This document shows positions 24,669 to 34,266 of a stretch of DNA of 64,000 nucleotides, one piece after another. The notes beneath the pieces are model-generated. The model did no database searches and was not told the origin of the DNA. It saw nothing but the letters and a program-made list of their open reading frames with translations. The translations under genes and the position numbers were made by a program. Positions within the stretch are counted from its first letter, which is position 1. Each line of letters begins with the position of its first letter. Source of the DNA: an uncultured Eubacteriales bacterium (GTDB lineage: Bacteria > Bacillota > Clostridia > Lachnospirales > Lachnospiraceae); NCBI GenBank assembly GCA_900314885.1, contig OMWY01000002.1, forward strand, positions 1-64,000, written 5' to 3'.

Positions 24669-26734
24669 GAAGAATGAAACAAAAAGGCAGATTTAAACGG
24701 TGGCGCGAGAATATTAAGAAAATAGGAAGACCGATTACCTATAAGATGCAGGATAAGATAATTTGGCTTTTCTTCATTTTCTTTGCGTTCTTTATAGGTG
24801 TCGCGGGCAGATTATTTTATATTGATTCACATGACGGTGACAGATATACTAAGCAGGCGCTGTCGCAGCAGACTTATATTACAAATGAGCTACCTTACAG
24901 GCGAGGAACTATTACTGACAGGAAGGGAGTTGTGCTTGCGGAGTCGGATAAGCTCTATAACCTGATTCTTGAACCAGCTGTAGTTCTTTCTAATGAGGGG
25001 AAATACACAGACAGGACTCTGGCGCTTATAGAAAAGCATTTTGGCCTTGAGGATAAAGACCTAAGGCAGATTCTTGAGGACAGCCCCGATTCGTATTACA
25101 AGGTTCTGTTAAAGGAGGTTTCATATGATGATATGAAATCCTTTAAGGATGAAGCTCTCGCTGATGAGCTGGTGGAGGGATACTCCTTTGAGGAGGTTTA
25201 TAAGCGGGATTACCCCTTAAAGGATGTCGCGAGCCACGTTATAGGTTATACAAATGATGGAAATGACGGTACCTGGGGAATAGAGCAATATTACAACTCT
25301 GAGCTGAATGGCAGAAATGGCAAGAGCTATGGGTACTTCAATTCGGAAAAGCAGTTAACGGAGACGGTTCTTGACCCCAAGAACGGTCTTAACGTAGTTT
25401 CTACGATAGATGCTGATGTTCAGGCCGTATGCCAGAAAATCATACAGCAGTATATGAAGGAGGAAGGAGCTGAAAATGTCGGAATCCTTGTCATGGACCC
25501 GAATAACGGGGAAATATTTGCCATGGCGAGCGATAAAGAATTTGACCTGAATAATCCTCGTGACCTGACGGCCTTCTACTCAGACAGCGAGATAGCGTCA
25601 ATGAAGGCTGACGGTACGACGGAAAACGCGCTGAATAAAATATGGCGAAACTACTGTATCAGCGACATGTATGAGCCGGGCTCTACCTTTAAGCCCTTTA
25701 CCGTGTCGGCCTGCCTTGATGAGAAGGCGGTCGCGGAAAATTCCTGGTACACCTGCGATGGTGGTGAGCAGGTTGCTGATATGTTAATTCATTGCGTAAA
25801 CAGGAACGGGCATGGCAATATCAGCCTTGAGCAGAGTCTGGAATTCTCATGTAACGATGTGATGATGCAGATATCGAGGAAGCTGGGGCGTACCGAATTC
25901 GCGAGATATCAGTCCCTGTTTGGCCTGGGCTCTAAAACAGGCATAGACCTCCCGGGAGAAGCTGTCGGTATGATTTACGATGAGGAACATCTAAATCCCG
26001 TGGAGCTTGCGACAAGCAGCTTCGGACAGGGAGTGTCCGTTACAATGCTTCAGATGGCAGCCGGTTTTTCATCAATCATGAATGGTGGCACCTACTACAA
26101 ACCTCATATCGTTAAGGAGCTTACAAATGATGCCGGACTTTCCGCGGAAAAGCTTGAACCGGTTATACTTAAGAAGACGGTTTCAGCGGAAACAAGTGAT
26201 TTTATCAAGAACGCCCTCTATAAGACAGTAGAAGAGGGAACAGGTAAAAAGGCGCGAGTAAAGGGCTATAAAATCGCCGGTAAAACAGGAACAGCCCAGA
26301 AAATCGACAAGGATGAAAATGGAAACAGCGTTCGAAGCGATGTGAACTACGTTGTATCATTTATAGGCTGCGCGCCATATGATAACCCTCAGGCTGTTGT
26401 ATATGTTGTGATAGATGAACCACACGTTGAGCTTCAGCAAAACTGCGCGTCAGCTTCGGTTCTGGCCGGCCGGGTTATCAAGCAGACATTTCCACTTTTG
26501 GGCATTTACCCGGATGAAAACGCGGATAATCCAAATACGGATGAGACTGTTACCGAGAATGAAGCTACAATATTCGGAACTGATGGCACGGCAAGCGGCG
26601 AAGCTATAGATGTGAGCGGAGCGGCGATAGATGCCGGTGAAAATGGCGTAACCGGCAATGCCGGAGATGCTGCTGACACAAATACAGAAACTAATACAGA
26701 AGGAGCCGCAGGTCAGGATCAGACCTTGCAGTAA
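24665..26734 (+). CDS. Division penicillin-binding protein (class B transpeptidase, FtsI/PBP2B-type)
   Basis: The 689-residue protein has a cytoplasmic basic tail, one membrane helix (about 31-52), a PBP dimerisation region (about 70-230) and a transpeptidase domain. The domain carries catalytic S340-T-F-K343, S395-C-N397 and K540-T-G-T. An acidic, Asn/Thr/Ala-rich tail of about 80 residues replaces the PASTA domains seen in SpoVD. It cross-links septal peptidoglycan together with FtsW encoded two genes later. Confidence 0.93.
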   Translation: MRRMKQKGRFKRWRENIKKIGRPITYKMQDKIIWLFFIFFAFFIGVAGRLFYIDSHDGDRYTKQALSQQTYITNELPYRRGTITDRKGVVLAESDKLYNLILEPAVVLSNEGKYTDRTLALIEKHFGLEDKDLRQILEDSPDSYYKVLLKEVSYDDMKSFKDEALADELVEGYSFEEVYKRDYPLKDVASHVIGYTNDGNDGTWGIEQYYNSELNGRNGKSYGYFNSEKQLTETVLDPKNGLNVVSTIDADVQAVCQKIIQQYMKEEGAENVGILVMDPNNGEIFAMASDKEFDLNNPRDLTAFYSDSEIASMKADGTTENALNKIWRNYCISDMYEPGSTFKPFTVSACLDEKAVAENSWYTCDGGEQVADMLIHCVNRNGHGNISLEQSLEFSCNDVMMQISRKLGRTEFARYQSLFGLGSKTGIDLPGEAVGMIYDEEHLNPVELATSSFGQGVSVTMLQMAAGFSSIMNGGTYYKPHIVKELTNDAGLSAEKLEPVILKKTVSAETSDFIKNALYKTVEEGTGKKARVKGYKIAGKTGTAQKIDKDENGNSVRSDVNYVVSFIGCAPYDNPQAVVYVVIDEPHVELQQNCASASVLAGRVIKQTFPLLGIYPDENADNPNTDETVTENEATIFGTDGTASGEAIDVSGAAIDAGENGVTGNAGDAADTNTETNTEGAAGQDQTLQ

Positions 26735-26745
26735 GGAAAAATGTT

Positions 26746-27717
26746 ATGCATTCAATATTAACATATCTACCGGCGCTATTGGCGTTCGGAATAACGGTTG
26801 CTCTATGTCCTGTTTTTATACCGCTTCTTCATAAGCTGAAGTTTGGGCAGTATGTAAGAGATGATGGCCCGCAGACACACCTGAAGAAGGCCGGTACTCC
26901 GACTATGGGCGGGATAGTGATGATAGCGGCATTCGCCATAGTTTCCGCTATTTATTGTTTACGTGAACCGGTGATGCTTCCTGTTATGCTGCTTACTATC
27001 GGCTTTGGCTTTATAGGCTTTTTGGATGATTTTATCAAGATAACAAAGAAGAGATCGCTGGGCCTTCGTGCATGGCAGAAGCTAGCGCTTCAGTTTCTTG
27101 TTACAGCTCTCTTTATCTATCTGATACAGAAGTATTTTGACTATGGAACGGCTATTGTTATTCCGTTTACGGGCGGGAAGACATTTTCGATGTCAGAGGG
27201 CCTCTTTGTTATATTTTCGTTTATAGCGATTTTGGGAACCGTTAACGGGGCGAATTTTACAGACGGTCTTGATGGACTCGCAAGCAGTGTGACCCTTGTA
27301 ATCGCCGTATTTTTCGCCTTCGCCTCTCTTGCGGGTACGGGTGAGCCAAATGGTGTAACTACTGTATCGCTTATAACGATTGGGGTGCTTTGCGGATTTC
27401 TGATCTTTAACGCTTATCCTGCCAAAGTATTCATGGGAGATACAGGGTCTCTCGCCCTCGGCGGTTACGTGGCCGGAGCTGCCTTTATGCTCAGAATGCC
27501 GCTTTTTATAATAATTGTGGCATTTATATACCTTATAGAGATAGTTTCCGTTATTTTGCAGGTGTTATATTTTAAAGCTACCCACGGAAAGAGACTCTTT
27601 AAGATGGCCCCGATTCATCATCATTTTGAATTATCAGGATGGGAAGAGACAAGGGTAGTCGCTCTGTTTACAGTTGTTACGATAATGCTTGCGCTTGTAG
27701 GACTTGCGGGCATGTAA
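26746..27717 (+). CDS. mraY: Phospho-N-acetylmuramoyl-pentapeptide transferase MraY
   Basis: The 323-residue polytopic enzyme shows the family motifs GTPTMGG, FGFIGFLDDFIK, NFTDGLDGLASS, FMGDTGSLALGG and APIHHHFELSGW. It makes lipid I from UDP-MurNAc-pentapeptide and undecaprenyl phosphate. AAGGA stands 9 bases before the start. The following ftsW starts 10 bases after its stop, leaving no room for the murD usually found here. Confidence 0.97.
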   Translation: MHSILTYLPALLAFGITVALCPVFIPLLHKLKFGQYVRDDGPQTHLKKAGTPTMGGIVMIAAFAIVSAIYCLREPVMLPVMLLTIGFGFIGFLDDFIKITKKRSLGLRAWQKLALQFLVTALFIYLIQKYFDYGTAIVIPFTGGKTFSMSEGLFVIFSFIAILGTVNGANFTDGLDGLASSVTLVIAVFFAFASLAGTGEPNGVTTVSLITIGVLCGFLIFNAYPAKVFMGDTGSLALGGYVAGAAFMLRMPLFIIIVAFIYLIEIVSVILQVLYFKATHGKRLFKMAPIHHHFELSGWEETRVVALFTVVTIMLALVGLAGM

Positions 27718-27727
27718 GGAGATGCCT

Positions 27728-28915
27728 ATGGCAAACAGCAATGGCTTTACTCTCAAGGTGAAGGAGAGCAGTGAGGGTGAACATTTTTTTGACTTCAACC
27801 TCTTCTTTCTTGTTCTGTTTATGTGCTTTATAGGAACAATTATGGTATACAGCTCTTCTGCTTACTTTACCATGTACAAGCTCAAGAGAAACAGTGACGG
27901 TACATTACAGGAATTCTTTTTTCTGAAAAGGCAGTTGGAATTTGTTGGCGCGGGATTCGTTGTAATGCTTATTATGTCATTTATAGATTATCATTACCTA
28001 AGAGCCAGGACAAGGCTTGTAGCCTTCGCGGATATAGTTCTTATAGTTGCCTACATATTGCAGTTTTACGTATTGTTGAAGGGAATCAGCGCAAACGGTG
28101 CGTCGAGATGGCTTTCCGCGGGAAGCAACCGCACCTTCCAGCCTGCTGAATTCTCGAAGTTCGCCATAATTTTGTATACGGCCATGAGAATAAGCACGAA
28201 ACCGCTGGCGTTGGATTATTTTTCCAATTTTGTGGTCGACCAGATTCTTGTTTTACCGCTTACGGCGCTGATTGCTAAGGAGAATCTCAGTTCAGCCATT
28301 ATAGCTGCCGGTATATTTTTCGTGATGTGCTTCGCCAACTGCAGAAAGTCAAGGTACGTTATCGCGGGCGGCGCGTTTTACGCGGGACTGGCAGCTCTGT
28401 ATGTCAAATTGAAACCGGGCTACAGGGCAGGACGTGTCGCCATCTGGCGCAATCTTGAAGGGAGCGGCGACGCAGGGCAGCAGATACTGCAGGGACTTTA
28501 CGCTATCACAAGTGGCGGCATTTTTGGAACGGGATTGGGAGGAAGTGTCCAGAAGTACGGCAGGGTTCCCGAAGCGTACAATGATATGATTTTCACAATA
28601 ATATGTGAAGAGCTGGGGATGTTTGGAGCGATAGCGGTTATTGTTCTCTATGTACTGGTTATTTACAGATTGAGCTTTATTTCCATAAACGCTCCGGATG
28701 TGTTTGGCAGTATGTTTACGGTTGGAGTACTTGCGCAGATTGCTATTCAGGCCCTTTTAAATATTCTGGTCGTTACGAACTCGATTCCGTCGACCGGTGT
28801 GACATTGCCATTTATAAGCTATGGTGGCTCAGCGATGCTGATACAGCTTTTTGAAATCGGTGTGGTATTAAATATATCAAGGCAGATAAATTACAGACGC
28901 GGGACGGTGATGTGA
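27728..28915 (+). CDS. ftsW: SEDS-family glycan polymerase FtsW
   Basis: ATG 27728 has AAGGAG 6 bases upstream; ATG 27722 touches it. The 395-residue protein has about ten helices and the SEDS landmarks GTIMVYSSSAYF, NGASRWL with FQPAEFSKFA, GLGGSVQKYGRVPEAYNDMIFTIICEELG and TGVTLPFISYGGS. It polymerises septal glycan strands with the class B PBP. The gene ends one base before ftsQ. Confidence 0.92.
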   Translation: MANSNGFTLKVKESSEGEHFFDFNLFFLVLFMCFIGTIMVYSSSAYFTMYKLKRNSDGTLQEFFFLKRQLEFVGAGFVVMLIMSFIDYHYLRARTRLVAFADIVLIVAYILQFYVLLKGISANGASRWLSAGSNRTFQPAEFSKFAIILYTAMRISTKPLALDYFSNFVVDQILVLPLTALIAKENLSSAIIAAGIFFVMCFANCRKSRYVIAGGAFYAGLAALYVKLKPGYRAGRVAIWRNLEGSGDAGQQILQGLYAITSGGIFGTGLGGSVQKYGRVPEAYNDMIFTIICEELGMFGAIAVIVLYVLVIYRLSFISINAPDVFGSMFTVGVLAQIAIQALLNILVVTNSIPSTGVTLPFISYGGSAMLIQLFEIGVVLNISRQINYRRGTVM

Positions 28916-28916
28916 T

Positions 28917-29642
28917 ATGAAAGCGCAAAAAAAGGGGAGAGTCGGACCCCTGGTATTGCTTTTTTTTCTGATATTTTTGTCGGGCAGTATACTTGTATTC
29001 GTAAAAATGAGTTCGCTAAGGTCTGTGACCGTAGAAAACTGTACTTACTACAAGGATGAAAAGCTTCTTTCCTTACTGGGTGTGCCGAAAAAGGCAAACA
29101 CCATAAAAGAGTATATAGCCTTAAAGTACGGGAAAAAACAGAACGTACCGTTTATAGATGATTATGACGTCTCTCTTGACGGAATAGACGGACTTACGAT
29201 AAAGGTTTACGAGAAGGATATTATAGGATGCATCCCCTATATGGGTGAATATGTCTGTTTCGATGCTGACGGAGTCATGGTGGGCAGTATAAAAAAGGTT
29301 AGAGATGACGTTCCGGTGGTAAATGGAATAGAGTATGGCAGCATGGTGTACAACAACAAGGTTGAGACAGGTCAGAATGAGATTTTCTCCCGTGTGCTGA
29401 ATGTTACCCAGCTGATAAAAAAATATGGCGTGACCGTTAACGAAATTACCTTTGATTCTTCTATGAATGTTACCCTGACGTGTGGCAATATTATGGTAGA
29501 GCTTGGAAACGGAACACATTTTGACACGTCAATATCCAACCTTCCCGAACTGATAGCTAAGGCTACGGGACTTAAGGGAACACTGCATATGGAAAACTAC
29601 GCATCGGGCAATGGAAAGGTGGTTTTCGAAAAAAAATCGTAA
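28917..29642 (+). CDS. ftsQ: FtsQ/DivIB-type cell-division protein
   Basis: The 241-residue protein has a short basic cytoplasmic tail, one membrane helix (about 11-30) and a POTRA-like domain starting SLRSVTVENCTYYKDEKLL. The FtsQ-type beta domain follows (VYEKDIIGCIPYMGEYVCFDADGVMV). Sequence identity in this family is low, so the call rests on topology, length and position between ftsW and ftsZ. Confidence 0.8.
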   Translation: MKAQKKGRVGPLVLLFFLIFLSGSILVFVKMSSLRSVTVENCTYYKDEKLLSLLGVPKKANTIKEYIALKYGKKQNVPFIDDYDVSLDGIDGLTIKVYEKDIIGCIPYMGEYVCFDADGVMVGSIKKVRDDVPVVNGIEYGSMVYNNKVETGQNEIFSRVLNVTQLIKKYGVTVNEITFDSSMNVTLTCGNIMVELGNGTHFDTSISNLPELIAKATGLKGTLHMENYASGNGKVVFEKKS

Positions 29643-29658
29643 GATTGTAAAAAAAATC

Positions 29659-29687
29659 TTGATTATTTGCTTGAAAATGGGTATTAT
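29659..29687 (+). promoter_or_regulatory. Sigma-A-type promoter of ftsZ
   Basis: TTGATT (29659-29664), 17 bases, TATTAT (29682-29687), just after a weak A-rich hairpin at the end of ftsQ. ftsZ thus has its own promoter, as in many bacteria. Confidence 0.6.
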
Positions 29688-29764
29688 ATTAACAGTTAGT
29701 TTTTGTAGAATAGTCTTACTACCTTAGTGGTATAAAACACAATAAATTTTGGAGGAGAAAGACT

Positions 29765-30967
29765 GTGATTGACATAGCACAAGAAAACTCTAACGTAGTT
29801 GCAAGGATAATCGTTATAGGCGTAGGCGGTGCCGGTAATAACGCGGTTAACCGTATGATTGAGGATGGCGTCAAGGGAGTTGAGTTTATCTGCATGAATA
29901 CGGATAAGCAGCAGCTCGCCAACTGCAAGTCTCCTGTGAATATCCAGCTCGGTGAGAAGCTTACAAAGGGACTGGGAGCCGGAGCTCAGCCTGAGATTGG
30001 TGAGAAGGCCGCAGAAGAGACAAAGGATGAGATAGCGGATGCTATTCGCGGTGCCAACATGGTCTTTGTTACCTGTGGTATGGGTGGCGGTACGGGAACG
30101 GGAGCGACTCCTGTAATCGCCGGTATAGCAAAGGATATGGGTATTCTTACCGTCGCTGTTGTTACCAGACCATTCGCTTTTGAGAACAGGAAGAGGGCCG
30201 ATAACGCGAAGGCAGGGCTTGAGAAGCTTAAGGATCATGTGGATACCATGATTGTAATCAAGAATGATAAGCTCCTTGAGATTGTAGATAAGAAAACTAC
30301 CATGCAGGAAGCCTTTCATAAGGCCGATGAGGTGCTGCAGCAGGGAGTTCAGGGTATAACTGACCTTATAAATAATCCGGGCCTCATTAACCTTGATTTC
30401 GCCGACATCACAACGGTTATGAAGAATAAGGGTATGGCTCACTTCGGTATCGGTGTAGCTTCCGGCGATAACAAGTGCGTAGACGCAGTTAAGCTTGCTA
30501 CGGAGAGTCCTCTCCTTGATACAACCCTTACCGGCGCTACGGATGTTATATTGAACTTCAGCGGCAATAATGTCACTATGCTTGATATTAATGAGGCTTC
30601 TGAGTACGTTCAGAATATCACCGGCAATGATACAAATCTTATCCTTGGTTCTTCACTTTCGGATGACGGGGATGATGATACAGTTGTTGTAACTGTCATT
30701 GCGACGGGACTTGAGAGCGATGAGATGGGAGATGGTATCAAGACTCCTTCCTTCGGAAGAGCGGTTGGGGCTGCCGGAGCGGCGAGACGTACCGCTGTTT
30801 CTTCAAGCCATTACACAAAGCCTCCTAAGTCAGGCAGTGAGAGACCGGGCTATGTAAGCAGCAGAGCTCAGTCGAGCAGGCCTGTTACGCCGAGAGCCGT
30901 GGAAAATGATGACAATGAGATTCAGATACCTATGTTCTTAAAGAATCATACAAAAAAGGATAAATAG
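29765..30967 (+). CDS. ftsZ: Cell-division tubulin homologue FtsZ
   Basis: The start is GTG 29765, with GGAGGAG 9 bases upstream. The 400-residue GTPase has [12 protein letters not shown] near the N-terminus, the tubulin signature GGGTGTG at 107-113, the T7 loop [11 protein letters not shown], a variable linker, and a C-terminal peptide ([10 protein letters not shown]) for membrane anchors. It forms the Z-ring. No ftsA is next to it, so another anchor such as SepF is likely encoded elsewhere. Confidence 0.98.
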   Translation: MIDIAQENSNVVARIIVIGVGGAGNNAVNRMIEDGVKGVEFICMNTDKQQLANCKSPVNIQLGEKLTKGLGAGAQPEIGEKAAEETKDEIADAIRGANMVFVTCGMGGGTGTGATPVIAGIAKDMGILTVAVVTRPFAFENRKRADNAKAGLEKLKDHVDTMIVIKNDKLLEIVDKKTTMQEAFHKADEVLQQGVQGITDLINNPGLINLDFADITTVMKNKGMAHFGIGVASGDNKCVDAVKLATESPLLDTTLTGATDVILNFSGNNVTMLDINEASEYVQNITGNDTNLILGSSLSDDGDDDTVVVTVIATGLESDEMGDGIKTPSFGRAVGAAGAARRTAVSSSHYTKPPKSGSERPGYVSSRAQSSRPVTPRAVENDDNEIQIPMFLKNHTKKDK

Positions 30968-30977
30968 TGACGAAGAA

Positions 30978-31009
30978 GAGCTCGGAAGTGATAAGCTTCC
31001 GGGCTCTTT
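30978..31009 (+). terminator. Terminator after ftsZ
   Basis: An 11-bp stem (GAGCTCGGAAG / CTTCCGGGCTC, one wobble) with TGATAAG loop, then TTTA. It lies between ftsZ and the converging nrdR gene. Confidence 0.75.
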
Positions 31010-31025
31010 AATATAAGTGAAAGAA

Positions 31026-31487
31026 CTACTGGGCAGAATCATTCATATATTTTTTTATTTCATCCATAAACGTACCAACGTCCTTGAATTCTCTGTAGAC
31101 TGACGCAAAACGAACGTACGCTACGCCATCAAGGTCGCGAAGCCTTTCCATAACCATTTCACCTATCGTGCTGCTCTTGATCTCGCGGGCTTCAAGGTTG
31201 AATATCTCATTCTCTACATCGTCAACAAGGTTATTTATCTGGTCGGCGGATACGGGCCGCTTATGGCAAGAGGAAATAACGCCCTTTTCAATCTTCTTTC
31301 TGTCATACGGCTGCCTGCTTTGATCCTTTTTGATAACCATGAGGGGAATGGTCTCGATTTTCTCGTAGGTTGTAAAGCGTTTGCCGCAGTGCTCACATTT
31401 ACGTCTTCGCCTGACAGTCGTGTTGTCTTCTGATGGGCGAGAATCTATAACCTTTGTGGCATCTTTACCGCAGTAAGGACATTTCAT
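31026..31487 (-). CDS. nrdR: Ribonucleotide-reductase repressor NrdR
   Basis: The 153-residue protein has an N-terminal zinc ribbon (C3, C6, and CEHC at 33-36 in RRRRKCEHCGKRFTTYE). An ATP-cone domain follows (MVIKKDQSRQPYDRKKIEKGVISSCHKRPV). NrdR senses ATP/dATP and represses nrd genes. It is convergent with ftsZ and divergent from yifB. Confidence 0.97.
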   Translation of the reverse strand: MKCPYCGKDATKVIDSRPSEDNTTVRRRRKCEHCGKRFTTYEKIETIPLMVIKKDQSRQPYDRKKIEKGVISSCHKRPVSADQINNLVDDVENEIFNLEAREIKSSTIGEMVMERLRDLDGVAYVRFASVYREFKDVGTFMDEIKKYMNDSAQ

Positions 31488-31526
31488 ATTGGTTCCCTCC
31501 TTTTTCTATATTTTATCCCAAACCTC

Positions 31527-31555
31527 TTTACAGGTCAATATTTTTGTGATATAAT
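31527..31555 (+). promoter_or_regulatory. Sigma-A-type promoter of yifB-dprA-topA
   Basis: TTTACA (31527-31532), 17 bases, perfect TATAAT (31550-31555), 57 bases before yifB. Confidence 0.7.
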
Positions 31556-31611
31556 TTTTTTACGTTTTTTATTTGGTATTCTCAAGCTGCTCCGGAACGG
31601 AGTGGTTTCTT

Positions 31612-33144
31612 ATGTTTTCCAGTATTCAGAGTGTCTCCCTGGCGGGCCTGGGAGGCTTACTTGTGGACGTCGAAGCGGACGTCCGTTTTGGTCTGCCCGG
31701 ATTTTCCATGGTAGGATTTCTCTCTACAGAAGTGCGCGAATCGGGAGAGCGTGTCATGACGGCTATAGCGAATTCAGGCTTTAATGACGAACCGCGTAAA
31801 ATTATAGTTAATCTGTCACCTGCTGATGTAAAAAAGCAAGGCACTTCATTTGACCTTCCGATAGCAATGTCTGTTTTAGCATCGAGAATGGAATTTGACG
31901 AGGATTTTCTGAGGGATACCGTTTTTGCGGGGGAATTGGGTCTTGATGGCTCGGTGAGGGGAGTTCCCGGGATTTTACCCATGGCGTCCGTAGCTAAAAA
32001 GGCGGGCAAGAAAAGGATAGTAGTGCCTTTGGACAATGCGTGCGAAGCGTCGTTTCTTGACGGTATTGAGAACGTTCCCGTGAGCAGCCTGTCTGAGGCG
32101 GTAGAATATGTACTTCAATGTGGCGATATGGAGCTTCTGCGAAATGAAAGCGATAATGATGAGGCTAAAACAGATGCTCTTGTGTACCCGGATTTCTCTG
32201 AAATTCATGGTCAGGAGAATGTGAAACGGGCTATAACGGTCGCCGCGGCCGGCATGCATAATATACTCATGATTGGCCCGGCAGGATCGGGGAAGACGAT
32301 GCTTGCGCGGGCAATTCCCGGTATCATGCCTGAGTTAACTGAGAGCGAGAGGGAAGAGGTCGTGAAGATTTATTCTGTCGCAGGTAAATATAACGATGTA
32401 AAGTCTCATTCAACCATGCGTCCTTTCAGAAATCCGGTCTGCACCGTTAAGAGGAACGCTATGCTTGGTGGCGCTGATGGGAGACCCGGTGAAGTGAGCC
32501 TTGCCCACAAGGGAGTACTCTTTTTGGATGAGTTTCCTGAATTTGACAGGCAGACGATAGACGGACTCAGGACACCCATTGAAGATAAATATGTACACAT
32601 CTCAGGAAGAAACGGCGATATAACCTTCCCTTCGGATGTGCTTCTGGTGGCGGCAATGAATCCATGCTCGTGCGGCTTCTATCCGGACAGAAAACTATGC
32701 CGCTGCAACGAGAATGATGTCAGAAAATATTTGAACCGTGTCAGCCGTCCTATGGTCGACAGGTTTGACATTTTTACGGAAGCTGGCAGAGTTTCCATAA
32801 AACAGCTTTTAAGCAGAGAGAAGGAGAATAAGAGCAGCGCTGAGGTGAGGGGCATTATAGAAACGGCGCGTGAGATGGAAGAGAAGAGGCTTGGAAGCTA
32901 CAGACTTGTTTTTAATTCACAGATGGACGGAACAATGACTGAAGAACTCTGCAAGCCGTCAAACGAAGCGAGAGAACTCTTAATAACGGCGGCTGAGAAA
33001 ATGAGATTGTCCTTGCGTGGGTATCATAGAATATTAAAGGTGGCCCGTACTATAGCGGATTTAAGGAGGGCGGAGGAAATTAATGTAAATGACATGGCTG
33101 AGGCCATTCACTACAGAGAATTATCAGTGAGGTTCTGGGGATGA
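31612..33144 (+). CDS. yifB: YifB/ComM-family Mg-chelatase-like AAA+ protein
   Basis: The start ATG 31612 (protein MFSSIQSVSLAG) fits family N-termini and has GGAG about 9 bases upstream. The 510-residue product has an N-terminal Lon-protease-like fold (about 1-170), Walker A GPAGSGKT, Walker B GVLFLDEFPEF, the MNPCSCG zinc-like motif and a C-terminal Mg-chelatase helical domain. In other bacteria ComM is a helicase that helps integrate transformed DNA. The four-base overlap with dprA supports that link. Confidence 0.93.
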   Translation: MFSSIQSVSLAGLGGLLVDVEADVRFGLPGFSMVGFLSTEVRESGERVMTAIANSGFNDEPRKIIVNLSPADVKKQGTSFDLPIAMSVLASRMEFDEDFLRDTVFAGELGLDGSVRGVPGILPMASVAKKAGKKRIVVPLDNACEASFLDGIENVPVSSLSEAVEYVLQCGDMELLRNESDNDEAKTDALVYPDFSEIHGQENVKRAITVAAAGMHNILMIGPAGSGKTMLARAIPGIMPELTESEREEVVKIYSVAGKYNDVKSHSTMRPFRNPVCTVKRNAMLGGADGRPGEVSLAHKGVLFLDEFPEFDRQTIDGLRTPIEDKYVHISGRNGDITFPSDVLLVAAMNPCSCGFYPDRKLCRCNENDVRKYLNRVSRPMVDRFDIFTEAGRVSIKQLLSREKENKSSAEVRGIIETAREMEEKRLGSYRLVFNSQMDGTMTEELCKPSNEARELLITAAEKMRLSLRGYHRILKVARTIADLRRAEEINVNDMAEAIHYRELSVRFWG

Positions 33145-34247
33145 GAGAAGAATTATACTACCTATGGCTTGCGAAGGAGGGCCACACCGGCACGGCGAAG
33201 CTTAGCAAATTATTGGAAGCGTATGGCTCTATTGAGGAAGCCTATGAAGGCGTAAAATCAGGGAAATTTATTACCGGTGACGGACTGAGCGAGAAATACC
33301 TTAATAAGCTTATGGCGGTTGCAGATGAAAGAGCGCTTGAGGAAGATATGGAAACCATAGCAAAAAAGAATATCAAGGTCTCATTCATCAATGGTGATGA
33401 CTATCCTTATAATCTGAAGCATATATATTCAGCGCCGGTCTGCCTCTTCTATAAGGGAAGGCTGCCTGCGAAGGAAATGAAAACAATCGCTATCGTAGGT
33501 TCCAGGGCCTGTACAAAAAGGGGATCGGTTCTGGCGGCGAGGACAGCAGAGAAGCTTACAGGGATGGGAGTCGGTGTCATAAGCGGTATGGCACTAGGCA
33601 TAGATGAGGCAGCCCACTTCGGGGCCATGAAGGATGGCGGCTATACGGTGGCGGTCTTAGGCTGTGGCGTTGATATCTGTTACCCGAAGAGCAGTTTCGG
33701 GCTCTATGAGGAGATCATAGATAAGGGGTGCGTTATGTCAGAATTTATGCCCGGTACCGCGCCTCTTCGCACAAATTTTCCACAGAGGAACAGGATAATA
33801 AGCGGAATTTCGGATGGGGTGCTGGTGGTAGAAGCAAGAAAGAGGAGTGGGAGTCTAATTACAGCTGACATGGGACTTGACCAGGGGAAAAATATTTACG
33901 CCTTCCCGGGAGACCCGGATGAGCCGCTCTCAGAGGGTACGAATGCCCTTATAAAGCAGGGAGCGAAGCTGATTGAGGGAGCGGATGATATACTCTCAGA
34001 TTTCGAAATATTTACGAAATCTTTTGCCACAGAAACAAAAATTCAAAATTTAAGACTTGAAACTAAAGAAAAAATAGTGTATGATACGCTAAGTCTGATA
34101 CCTTTGCATATCAATGATATTATGAACGAAACCGGACTTACCGGCGAGGAGCTTTTTGCGATATTGCTGTCGCTTGAAATGAAGGGATATGCGGAGCGTA
34201 CCGGGTTCGAATATTATATTGCTTCTCCTGATTATTATAGGGAGTAG
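33141..34247 (+). CDS. dprA: DNA-processing protein DprA
   Basis: The 368-residue protein has an N-terminal SAM-like part, the Rossmann core (IAIVGSRACTKRGS, GVISGMALGIDEAAHFGAM, AVLGCGVDICYPKS, NFPQRNRIISG, VVEARKRSGSLITA) and a C-terminal winged helix. It loads RecA onto incoming single-stranded DNA. It overlaps yifB and lies 19 bases before topA, a common Firmicutes order. Confidence 0.96.
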   Translation: MREELYYLWLAKEGHTGTAKLSKLLEAYGSIEEAYEGVKSGKFITGDGLSEKYLNKLMAVADERALEEDMETIAKKNIKVSFINGDDYPYNLKHIYSAPVCLFYKGRLPAKEMKTIAIVGSRACTKRGSVLAARTAEKLTGMGVGVISGMALGIDEAAHFGAMKDGGYTVAVLGCGVDICYPKSSFGLYEEIIDKGCVMSEFMPGTAPLRTNFPQRNRIISGISDGVLVVEARKRSGSLITADMGLDQGKNIYAFPGDPDEPLSEGTNALIKQGAKLIEGADDILSDFEIFTKSFATETKIQNLRLETKEKIVYDTLSLIPLHINDIMNETGLTGEELFAILLSLEMKGYAERTGFEYYIASPDYYRE

Positions 34248-34266
34248 CGGGAAGAGGGCTTAGAGT

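Noticed and set aside
29696..30442. 248-residue open frame on the minus strand opposite ftsZ
   Set aside because: It is a shadow of the well-conserved ftsZ frame, has no plausible domain and no suitable ribosome site.
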